NCBI GenBank assembly: GCA_003456455.1 | Contig: DMRV01000228.1 | Coordinates: 1-7,842 of the forward strand | Length of the DNA: 7,842 nt | Direction: 5' to 3' | Source: Flavobacteriales bacterium | Lineage (GTDB): Bacteria; Bacteroidota; Bacteroidia; UBA10329 | Part shown: positions 1 to 6,006 of the stretch, piece after piece | Layout of the letters: each line of letters begins with the position of its first letter | Numbering within the stretch: position 1 is the stretch's first letter | Program-made: the position numbers and the translations under genes | Notes under the pieces: generated by a model | What the model was told of the DNA's origin: nothing | Databases searched by the model: none | The model's input: only the letters and a program-made list of their open reading frames with translations

Positions 1-470
1 TTCATAGACATGCCTACTCCCGGCATCATCATTCCTTGGGCTGGAGTCATAAAACGTTCTACCAAAATAATGGCGGTGAAATAGCTGTAATGACCAATAG
101 AAACAAGCGGAAACCAATCTCTTTCATACCAGCGGTCTGAACGTTCAACAGTGTTTATCCCTACATGAATCTTGTTGTTTGAACAGAACCCCCAAATCTT
201 GTTTACAGGCACTACGCGCTCTTCAAAAAGATTATCAAAATAGGTGATGGATTCCGCGTTTAAAACCTGTCCTACATAGTCTACAGAACGAATATCGAAA
301 TTGCTAAAAATGTGCGTAAGCGGAATGGGATTGTTGTTCTTAAAATCTTGAAACGAAAGGTAGATTCCTTCTTTAAAAACAAAGTCTGGGGTGTACGCTG
401 CTTTTTGCTGTGCAAGTGATGAAAATGCGATGGGAACTAGAAAAGAGAAAAGCAGCAAATAGGCTTTCAT
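1..470 (-). CDS. Exported protein of unknown function (3' part beyond the left edge)
   Basis: I do not recognise a characterised family. The reading frame is open from the ATG at 470-468 to the window edge, giving 156 visible residues without a stop. It begins with a clear signal peptide: MKAYLLLFSFLVPIAFSSLA, with likely signal peptidase I cleavage after SLA and before QQKAAYTPDF. The mature start contains FKEGIYLSFQDFKNNNPIP, a style of sequence I associate with uncharacterised Bacteroidota exported proteins, though that is recollection and not a search. The rest is rich in aromatic residues (WGFCSNNKIHVGI, DRWYERDWFPLVSIGHYSYF), and the visible end is methionine-rich (GMMMPGVGMSM). The start codon overlaps the stop of the upstream 57-residue membrane protein in an ATGA junction, so translational coupling is likely. 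Its location is probably periplasm or outer membrane. No catalytic motif is visible. The gene is sure; the function is unknown. Confidence 0.85.
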   Translation of the reverse strand, partial: MKAYLLLFSFLVPIAFSSLAQQKAAYTPDFVFKEGIYLSFQDFKNNNPIPLTHIFSNFDIRSVDYVGQVLNAESITYFDNLFEERVVPVNKIWGFCSNNKIHVGINTVERSDRWYERDWFPLVSIGHYSYFTAIILVERFMTPAQGMMMPGVGMSM

Positions 471-640
471 TCCAAGGGCATCGTGGTGTTAAGCGAATCA
501 GCATCTAACGCAACATCTACCGCTTCTTGTTCGGTTACAACTGCCTCTTCGGTATGGTTAGGCAGGTACCAGAAATACATGAGTCCGGAAGCAAGTATAA
601 ATGAGATAAAACCAGAAAATAAGAATAATCTTTTGAACAT
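467..640 (-). CDS. Small single-pass membrane protein (57 aa)
   Basis: This short frame starts at the ATG at 640-638 and ends at the TGA at 469-467. It encodes 57 residues: a basic N-terminus (MFKR), one hydrophobic segment at about residues 5-26 (LFLFSGFISFILASGLMYFW), then an acidic tail (EEAVVTEQEAVDVALDADSL). The positive-inside rule suggests an inner-membrane anchor with the acidic tail in the periplasm; an uncleaved signal sequence fits equally well. The stop overlaps the start of the downstream exported-protein gene (ATGA, 470-467), and only 23 nt separate it from the DUF429 stop upstream, so it sits in the middle of a three-gene leftward unit. There is no convincing Shine-Dalgarno sequence (TTTTGCCCC precedes the ATG), which is usual for this phylum. 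I know no family for it. Support for it being real is the tight spacing and the sensible membrane-protein composition. Confidence 0.7.
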   Translation of the reverse strand: MFKRLFLFSGFISFILASGLMYFWYLPNHTEEAVVTEQEAVDVALDADSLNTTMPLE

Positions 641-663
641 GGGGCAAAATTACGGCATCGCAC

Positions 664-1251
664 TTACACAATAATGAGGCCTTCCTGTTTATCGCCAATT
701 ACTTGGTGGGTTTTATTCAAAAACCGAATGCCTGCAACGTATGCGAGCAACGAATCGAAATGGTGCCATGTTTTCATTTGGTCGTAATTCACATTCAACC
801 CAAACTTCTCAGAAACTACCTTAGCTAGTTCGGCTATGTGCTTATCGTTATTCTTATACTTGGTTTTGTCCAGGTCGAGAATTACCGACTGTTGCTTCGG
901 ATAAGTCTCAAATACGGTTATCTCTACCTTTTCGAGATAATCTCTCAGTTTCATTGCTCGAGCAGTTAAACCACCCAAGAACATAGGAGACATGGCGCCC
1001 AACTCCCTATCGGCTTCTCTGTAGAAATAATCACTGTAAGATTTCTTATCTACATACTTACCAGGCAGGCTTAAAGGCGCGTCTAAAAACACAAACTGCG
1101 GTTTCAGCACTTCCAACTGTTTTACAATAAACTTATCTGCGTCTTCCTGGTGCCTGCTTGCCCTAAACCGCACCATCTCATTTTGATAATATGCTAGTAC
1201 CGTGGTTCCCGCCAACTTGCTTCCGTAATCTATTCCAACAACTGTATCCAT
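664..1251 (-). CDS. DUF429 family protein, predicted RNase H-fold nuclease
   Basis: This 195-residue protein resembles the DUF429 family (predicted nucleases with an RNase H-like fold). Visible family-like motifs in order are GIDYGSKLAGTT (residues 6-17, Asp8 in the first strand), FLDAPLSLPG (55-64, Asp57), the segment YREADRELGAMSP (77-89), GGLTARAMKLRDYL (93-106), VFETYP (113-118, Glu115) and HHFDSLLAYVAG (163-174, Asp166). The spaced acidic residues Asp8, Asp57, Glu115 and Asp166 are candidates for a metal site, by inference from the RNase H fold. I chose the ATG at 1251 because the conserved first strand starts right after it and AAAGAAGA lies upstream; an in-frame ATG at 1287 would add 12 lysine-rich residues. 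It is the first gene of the leftward unit, followed after 23 nt by the small membrane protein. The biological substrate is not known. Family call fairly sure; nuclease activity only predicted. Confidence 0.82.
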   Translation of the reverse strand: MDTVVGIDYGSKLAGTTVLAYYQNEMVRFRASRHQEDADKFIVKQLEVLKPQFVFLDAPLSLPGKYVDKKSYSDYFYREADRELGAMSPMFLGGLTARAMKLRDYLEKVEITVFETYPKQQSVILDLDKTKYKNNDKHIAELAKVVSEKFGLNVNYDQMKTWHHFDSLLAYVAGIRFLNKTHQVIGDKQEGLIIV

Positions 1252-1487
1252 CTCAATCTTCTTTGCCTTAAAAAACAACTCAAACACAGGAAGGTTGTAC
1301 AGATCGTGGGTTTAATTGAACATCCTCATAAGGGCAATCGCATTTTAATTTGATGGGCGTTATTCGTAAATAGTTGAATCTAATAATAGCTGAGTATACA
1401 ATTCGCACATGTCGTAAGCAATTGCCCTAAACAACCCTGTCCGAACGTGGGTTAATTATGTTGAATCTCGATACCTTTGTCCGACTT
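1252..1487. promoter_or_regulatory. Divergent intergenic region between the DUF429 and ubiA units
   Basis: This region separates two units transcribed away from each other, so promoters for both should lie here. I see no strong match to the Bacteroidota consensus (TTTG about 20 nt upstream of TAnnTTTG) with both boxes properly spaced. The best -7-like matches are TACCTTTG at 1472-1479 (perfect, rightward, but without a TTTG at the right distance) and TTAATTTG at 1345-1352 (7 of 8, rightward). Leftward, TGTGTTTG at about 1279-1286 matches 7 of 8. The region also carries a near-perfect direct repeat (1305-1317 and 1446-1457) and a long-range inverted repeat (AGGGCAAT at 1331-1338, ATTGCCCT at 1421-1428). 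No tRNA, riboswitch or other gene is evident. Confidence 0.4.
1305..1457. repeat. Pair of direct repeats CGTGGGTT(T)AATT
   Basis: CGTGGGTTTAATT at 1305-1317 and CGTGGGTTAATT at 1446-1457 differ only by one T. The copies are about 140 nt apart, one near each end of the divergent intergenic region; the second directly abuts the ATG at 1458. They could be binding sites for a shared regulator of the two divergent units, or the match could be chance. Seen directly; the regulatory role is a guess. Confidence 0.3.
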
Positions 1488-2339
1488 ATGAAAAATTACC
1501 TGTCGTTAGTAAAGTTCTCCCACACCATCTTCGCTATGCCTTTTGCGCTGATTGGTTTTTTCTTGGCAGTGCACTTTACACCAGCTTCATTTGAATGGCA
1601 TTTATTACTGAAAGTGATGCTCTGTATGGTTTTCGCACGCAACGCAGCCATGGCATTCAATCGGTACATAGACAGAAACATTGATAAGAAGAATTCGCGT
1701 ACAGCGATAAGAGAAATTCCAGCAGGAACAATAAAAGCCAACGCTGCCCTTTGGTTTGTCATTTTAAACTCCGTTGCTTTCGTTATTACCACCTATTTCA
1801 TTAACTCGTTGTGTTTGGCACTTTCGCCAGTGGCACTTGCTGTTGTGCTAGGCTACAGCATTACCAAACGATTTACCGCTTTGTGCCACTTGGTGCTGGG
1901 AATTGGCTTAGGCCTTGCTCCTATTGGCGCTTATTTGGCGGTGGTTGGAAAGTTTGACCTGCTCCCCCTCCTATTCTCTTTTGCTGTTCTTTTTTGGGTT
2001 GGAGGGTTTGATATTATTTATGCCTTGCAAGACGAGGAGTTTGACCGTGAAAACAAGTTGTTTTCCATTCCTGTCTGGTTGGGAAAAAAGAAAGCTCTTT
2101 GGCTTTCCAACTTCTTACACGGAATTACGGCCGGATTGCTCTTTTACGCAGGAAAATACGGTGATTTCCATTGGTTGTATTGGGTGGGCTATGCCGTATT
2201 TATCGTATTGCTTACCTATCAGCATACGCTTGTAAAACCAGACAACCTGAGTAAGGTTAACCTTGCATTTTTTACCACCAACGGAGTTGCTTCCGTCACA
2301 TTCGCCTCATTTGTCATTGCTGATTTATTTATCCTGTGA
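1488..2339 (+). CDS. ubiA: UbiA-family prenyltransferase (4-hydroxybenzoate polyprenyltransferase-like, possibly menaquinone MqnP)
   Basis: This is an integral-membrane aromatic prenyltransferase that would join a polyprenyl diphosphate to an aromatic quinone precursor. From the ATG at 1488 it has 283 residues, the normal family length, and is mostly hydrophobic helices. Both Mg-diphosphate motifs are present: NRYIDRNID (Asn58, Asp62, Asp66) and YALQDEEFD (Tyr178, Asp182, Asp186). The start MKNYLSLVKFSHTIFAMPFA is typical of the family, which is why I prefer 1488; an in-frame ATG at 1458 would add MLNLDTFVRL. Most Bacteroidota make menaquinone rather than ubiquinone, so the name ubiA reflects the family, and the substrate may be a futalosine-pathway intermediate (MqnP role). 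No other menaquinone gene is in the window to decide this. It opens the rightward operon, and its TGA overlaps the GTG start of the next gene. Family sure; substrate inferred. Confidence 0.9.
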   Translation: MKNYLSLVKFSHTIFAMPFALIGFFLAVHFTPASFEWHLLLKVMLCMVFARNAAMAFNRYIDRNIDKKNSRTAIREIPAGTIKANAALWFVILNSVAFVITTYFINSLCLALSPVALAVVLGYSITKRFTALCHLVLGIGLGLAPIGAYLAVVGKFDLLPLLFSFAVLFWVGGFDIIYALQDEEFDRENKLFSIPVWLGKKKALWLSNFLHGITAGLLFYAGKYGDFHWLYWVGYAVFIVLLTYQHTLVKPDNLSKVNLAFFTTNGVASVTFASFVIADLFIL

Positions 2340-2896
2340 AAACGATTATCCGACTTCCGGGCGAAAGCCTTCCCGAATCCTATTATGATGTTCGCTTCGA
2401 AATTTTGCGCAAACCTTTGGGTTCGCAAAAAGGCTCCGAAAGGTTAGATGGCGATGATTTAGCCATTCATTCTTGGATAGCTGATAATGAAAAAGTAGCC
2501 GCAGTTGGTCGTGCACATCTTATTCCAGCGGATGCTGATGGCAGTGCCTTTGACCAAAAAGCGAAAAGTGCTTGTCCTGCTTTTGGCCCTTTGTCTGCTG
2601 ACTATGAGCCTATTGCAGATGACAGCGGTTTAGAGATTCCCACGGATGGATTAAGGCCTGCCGTTCAGGTGCGTGCCATGGGAACGTTGGATGAGTACCA
2701 AGGTCAAGGCCTGGCAAGCAAGGTTTTAACTTCCTTAGAAAAGGAAAGCGTTAATCTTTGGGAGGCCAAAACAGGTTGGTTACAAGCACGAATTATTGCT
2801 ATTCCCTTTTACGAAGCGAACGGTTGGTGCTGTTTCGGCCCAGAATATGATGTGCCAAATGTTGGTGCACATGTAAGCATGTGGAAGAAATTTTAG
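2336..2896 (+). CDS. GNAT family N-acetyltransferase
   Basis: This 186-residue cytoplasmic protein carries the GNAT acetyl-CoA signature. Motif A is QVRAMGTLDEYQGQGLASKV (residues 111-130), with the pyrophosphate loop QGQGLA (122-127) fitting Q/R-x-x-G-x-G/A. Motif B-like sequence follows as IPFYEANGW (156-164), and the C-terminus VPNVGAHVSMWKKF resembles the ending of ElaA-like acetyltransferases. Between strand VGRAHLIP (57-64) and motif A lies a longer loop (about 65-108, with PAFGPLSADYEPIADDSG) that may shape the acceptor site. The start is a GTG at 2336 that overlaps the UbiA stop (GTGA, 4 nt); the next in-frame ATG is Met115, which would remove most of the domain, so GTG is the sensible start. 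The acceptor (small molecule or protein) cannot be deduced. Family call is sure; the ElaA resemblance is moderate. Confidence 0.88.
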   Translation: MKTIIRLPGESLPESYYDVRFEILRKPLGSQKGSERLDGDDLAIHSWIADNEKVAAVGRAHLIPADADGSAFDQKAKSACPAFGPLSADYEPIADDSGLEIPTDGLRPAVQVRAMGTLDEYQGQGLASKVLTSLEKESVNLWEAKTGWLQARIIAIPFYEANGWCCFGPEYDVPNVGAHVSMWKKF

Positions 2897-2921
2897 ACCT
2901 TGATTTGACAAACTATTTGAC

Positions 2922-4763
2922 ATGAGAATACTTTCCACTTTCCTATTGCTAATTCCGGCTTTGTGCTTCGGACAACAAGCTTCTATTAAGAAAATGAGTA
3001 TCGCCAAAGGCGCGACCATTATCATGTCTGAAGAAAGAGAAGATTGGGAAATAACCTTGCAGCATTTAGAAGCGCCAAAACCAGGAACAAGCGGATTACG
3101 TGCCGAATTACAACAAAAAAAACTAGAGATAATGAAGCGTTATCCTGCTAATGCTTCAACTACACCAAGAGCCACCGCAACTGGTACTGAACCAACAATT
3201 GGAAGCAACTTTGAAGGGAACAACTTTAACGGTGTTCCAAACGATAACGACATGGCTATTTCCAATGATAGCATGATTGTGTCCGTGACCAATTCAAGAA
3301 TTCACATATACAATGCCGTCACGGAGCAGCAGTTGCTTTTTCGCTCGCTCGGCAACTTGGCGCAACCACTCAGTATTTCGGGAAGCAAATTTGACCCAAA
3401 GATTATTTATGACCCAACCAACGATCGTTTCGTGATGATCTACTTGAACGGGTTTACGTTTGAAACAAGTCAAATAATTGTTGGATTTAGTAAAACGAGC
3501 GATCCAACTGCAGAATGGCATTTGTATGCACTACCAGGCAATCCGTTAGTTAACCAAACATGGTCAGATTACCCTGTAGTTGGCATATCTGGGAAAGACC
3601 TTTTCATCGGAATAAATACGTTTACAAATGGCTCTACCAACAACTCGGGGTTTGTTGAATCTTGTCTATGGCAAGTTGGATTGAAGGAAGGTTATATCGG
3701 TTTTGAACTTACAACCAATTATTATTCTGACATACTTCTGGGAAACAATGAAATCTTCAACATCACTCCTATTCAGGAAGGCGATGCACCAACTGGAGAA
3801 AACATGTTTTTGCTTTCTAACAGAAATACTGCCATTGAAAATGACACACTCTTTCTTTTAGAGGTAACAGGGCGCGTAACCGACCCTAGCACCGAACTAA
3901 TTGTAAGAACCATTGCAACGGATGCTCCTTACGTACTGCCAGTTCCTGCACAACAAGCAAGTGGGCATTTGTTTGATACCAATGATAACCGTGTTTTGGG
4001 TGGATACACCAAGAACAACCGTCTTCATTTTGTCCAAAGTTGCACCAATCCAAATACAGGAACTTCCGCCATTTATTATGGTGTAATTGATGGGCACGAA
4101 GGAAATTTTCCGACTGTTACGAGCAGAATATTCAGCGAACCAAGTATTTATTACGGCTTCCCAAATATTTCTTGGAGTGGACTTAGCGAGGGTGATGAAC
4201 AGTCTATTATTACATTCAATCATAGCAGCGAAACGGTCTTTGCTGGGTTTAGTGCGCTTCATGTAAATGCAAACTTGGAAGCATCTGACAGAGTAGAAAT
4301 TAAATCAGGTCTCAACTTCGTGAATGTGCTGAATAGTAACCTCGAACGTTGGGGAGATTATTCAGGATCACAACGATTATATAATGAGCCTGGGACAATT
4401 TGGGCCGCTGGCTCTTTCGGCAACGCTAATGGCGGTCATGGAACATGGTTAAGCAAATTAACTTCGCCTGATATCGCAACAGGAATCAACGACATCCAAT
4501 CAGCAGACGTTAACTCGCTCGTTTACCCAAATCCGTTTATCAATCAGATGGAAGTTGTTTTTGAATTGGAGCAAACCACATTTCTGAGACTTGAGTTGGT
4601 TGATATGGAAGGGAGAATAGTAAGACTGATCATGGAAGAACGCATGAAAGCGGGCAAAAACCGTATCTCGTTTAATGGCTCTTTCCTCTCTTCTGGCACG
4701 TATTTCCTAAACGCCTATTCCGCTGGTAAATTGGCGTTTAGCAAGAAAGTAATCAAGCAATAA
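2922..4763 (+). CDS. Secreted protein with T9SS type A C-terminal sorting domain
   Basis: This 613-residue protein has a Sec signal peptide (MRILSTFLLLIPALCFG, cleavage near residue 17 before QQ) and a C-terminal type IX secretion sorting domain at about 534-613. The latter shows the typical VYPNPF start (534-539), MEVVFELEQTTFLRLELVDM, a GRIV turn, an AGKNRISFNG segment, LSSGTYFL and a basic end (FSKKVIKQ). It should cross the outer membrane by T9SS and be released or surface-attached after removal of the domain. The middle (about 95-510) is beta-rich and sialidase- or BNR-propeller-like in flavour: NDNDMAIS (107-114), DPKIIYDPTNDRFVMIY (158-174), TWSDYPVVGI (213-222), RWGDYSGSQRLYNEPGTIW (476-494). 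I see no catalytic residue set, so enzyme activity is not claimed. It lies 25 nt after the GNAT gene and 1 nt before the next. Export route sure; function unknown. Confidence 0.88.
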   Translation: MRILSTFLLLIPALCFGQQASIKKMSIAKGATIIMSEEREDWEITLQHLEAPKPGTSGLRAELQQKKLEIMKRYPANASTTPRATATGTEPTIGSNFEGNNFNGVPNDNDMAISNDSMIVSVTNSRIHIYNAVTEQQLLFRSLGNLAQPLSISGSKFDPKIIYDPTNDRFVMIYLNGFTFETSQIIVGFSKTSDPTAEWHLYALPGNPLVNQTWSDYPVVGISGKDLFIGINTFTNGSTNNSGFVESCLWQVGLKEGYIGFELTTNYYSDILLGNNEIFNITPIQEGDAPTGENMFLLSNRNTAIENDTLFLLEVTGRVTDPSTELIVRTIATDAPYVLPVPAQQASGHLFDTNDNRVLGGYTKNNRLHFVQSCTNPNTGTSAIYYGVIDGHEGNFPTVTSRIFSEPSIYYGFPNISWSGLSEGDEQSIITFNHSSETVFAGFSALHVNANLEASDRVEIKSGLNFVNVLNSNLERWGDYSGSQRLYNEPGTIWAAGSFGNANGGHGTWLSKLTSPDIATGINDIQSADVNSLVYPNPFINQMEVVFELEQTTFLRLELVDMEGRIVRLIMEERMKAGKNRISFNGSFLSSGTYFLNAYSAGKLAFSKKVIKQ

Positions 4764-4764
4764 G

Positions 4765-5580
4765 TTGAAGAAAAAACTCCCTTTTATTGCGCTATTCCTG
4801 ATAATCATTGGGCTAGTTATCTGGAAATATGTTCATAGACCAGTTACGCTAGAAAAGCAGCCCATTATACTTGGACATGGAGGAATGGGTGTTCGATCTC
4901 CCTACACGCTCGATTCAAAACGCTCAATTGAAGTAGCGCTTGCATTTCCAATACAAGGAACAGAAATTGATGTTCGAATGACTTCGGATAATGTGCTCAT
5001 TGCATTTCACGATGAAGAATTACCAGTTCACACGGGTTGTCCCGGTACAGTTTGGGAGAAAACGTACCGAGAAATGTACGAGTGCTCTCATGGCGTTTTT
5101 CATAAAGCCGAACCTGTGGATGCGCTAGACACCCTGCTCTCCCATTCTTGGAAAGACGGAACAATATTCTCGTTGGACTTAAAACCTGAAGCTGATATTG
5201 ACAGCCTTCGTTTGTTAAAGTTTAAAGTAAAGGTGAAGAATATTGTAAATCAGTTTCCTCAGTTCAGATTCCTCATAGAATCGCAAGATTTAAACTTGTT
5301 ATCTAGCCTTAAACAAATGGACGTTACAGGCGAATTGTTCTACTACGCTCAAAGCGGTGAATCAGCAATTGAAAGCGTAAGTAAGCAAGGACTCGATGGG
5401 ATTTCCATTAACGCTGCTAACATATCAAAAGAACAAATTACTGAGGCGCAAAAAGCCAACATTACAGTCATGGTTTGGGGAACAGGTTCTGTGTTTTCCA
5501 ATCGAAAATTTCTCGATTTGAATGCTGATATTATTCAAACGGATGCTATAAAGTCGATGGTGATAATTCTTGATAAATAA
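4765..5580 (+). CDS. Membrane-anchored GDPD-like phosphodiesterase with altered active-site motifs
   Basis: This 271-residue protein has a basic N-terminus (MKKK) and one hydrophobic segment (about 6-20, FIALFLIIIGLVIW), then a glycerophosphodiester phosphodiesterase-type TIM barrel facing the periplasm. Family landmarks are LGHGGMG (36-42), TEIDVRMTSDNVLIAFHDEEL (66-86: Glu67, Asp69, His82, Asp83), SLDLKPE (136-142), VMVWGTG (235-241) and ADIIQTDAI (254-262). Differences from the standard enzyme are Gly39 where HRG has Arg, no PENT-like motif (it reads SPYTLDSKRS), and Asp138 where IEIK has Glu. Both general acid-base histidines (His38, His82) remain, so it may be active on a different phosphodiester. 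Cys92 and Cys106 could form a disulfide. The start is TTG at 4765, one nt after the previous TAA; it is chosen because it gives the basic N-terminus and membrane segment. Fold sure; activity and substrate uncertain. Confidence 0.82.
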   Translation: MKKKLPFIALFLIIIGLVIWKYVHRPVTLEKQPIILGHGGMGVRSPYTLDSKRSIEVALAFPIQGTEIDVRMTSDNVLIAFHDEELPVHTGCPGTVWEKTYREMYECSHGVFHKAEPVDALDTLLSHSWKDGTIFSLDLKPEADIDSLRLLKFKVKVKNIVNQFPQFRFLIESQDLNLLSSLKQMDVTGELFYYAQSGESAIESVSKQGLDGISINAANISKEQITEAQKANITVMVWGTGSVFSNRKFLDLNADIIQTDAIKSMVIILDK

Positions 5581-5582
5581 CC

Positions 5583-5990
5583 ATGCATTTCGATCGCCAA
5601 GCGTTGGTAAAAGAAATCACGTATCGAACCTCGCGGAGTTCAGGTGCTGGAGGACAAAATGTAAATAAGGTTGAAACACGTGTGGAGGCAATGCTCAGTT
5701 TATGGGAAAGTCTCGCGCTTTCAGATTGGCAGAAAGCTAGAATTGCATCACGCTTAAAAAACAGAATCAACTCTACAGGAATTCTGGCAGTTAGCTGCGC
5801 AGAAACTCGTTCGCAAAACCGCAACAAGCAGATTGCTTCTAAACGCTTGATTGAACTTGTTGGATTAGCTCTTGAAAAGAAAAAGATTCGGAAGAAACCG
5901 AGAATTCCTAATTCGGTAAAGCGCAAACGCTTAGACAACAAAAAGAAGCATTCCGAAAAGAAAGCAAGACGCAAATTTGATTCAGATTGA
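5583..5990 (+). CDS. arfB: Alternative ribosome-rescue peptidyl-tRNA hydrolase ArfB (YaeJ/ICT1-like)
   Basis: ArfB releases the nascent chain from ribosomes stalled at the end of a non-stop mRNA by hydrolysing peptidyl-tRNA. This 135-residue protein (E. coli ArfB is about 140) has the catalytic GGQ loop in SSGAGGQNVNKVETRVE (GGQ at residues 23-25), a compact release-factor domain 3-like body, the segment AETRSQNRNKQIASKRL (73-89), and a very basic C-terminal tail (about 99-131, KKKIRKKPRIPNSVKRKR then KKKHSEKKARRK). That tail is what the family uses to enter the empty mRNA channel. It lacks the codon-recognition domains of RF1/RF2, which excludes a full release factor. The ATG lies 2 nt after the preceding stop, and 16 nt separate its TGA from the next ATG. 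Its position between two exported GDPD genes is unusual in function but consistent with simple operon packing. Very sure. Confidence 0.95.
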   Translation: MHFDRQALVKEITYRTSRSSGAGGQNVNKVETRVEAMLSLWESLALSDWQKARIASRLKNRINSTGILAVSCAETRSQNRNKQIASKRLIELVGLALEKKKIRKKPRIPNSVKRKRLDNKKKHSEKKARRKFDSD

Positions 5991-6006
5991 CCCTAAATTC
6001 ACAGCC

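Noticed and set aside
483..674. Rightward open frame of 63 codons opposite the small membrane protein
   Set aside because: It is antisense to the 57-residue frame, low-complexity Ser/Thr-rich at its start and without recognisable features; the opposite strand has better spacing and a sensible membrane segment.
1915..2235. Rightward 106-codon hydrophobic open frame inside ubiA
   Set aside because: It is a frame-shifted shadow of the ubiA membrane helices; the in-frame UbiA has both Asp-rich motifs and continues through.
2903..2922. Two copies of ATTTGACA 12 nt apart just before the T9SS gene, as a possible promoter or operator
   Set aside because: They do not fit TAnnTTTG with a proper upstream box, the second copy runs into the start codon, and the short gap suggests read-through from the GNAT gene.
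3897..4262. Leftward 121-codon open frame inside the T9SS cargo gene
   Set aside because: The composition is unlike a real protein, it lies wholly within a well-supported gene, and it has no motif.
5546..5974. Leftward 142-codon open frame opposite arfB
   Set aside because: It mirrors the lysine/arginine-rich ArfB coding sequence (giving Phe/Leu/Ser-rich product); ArfB with its GGQ motif is plainly the real gene.
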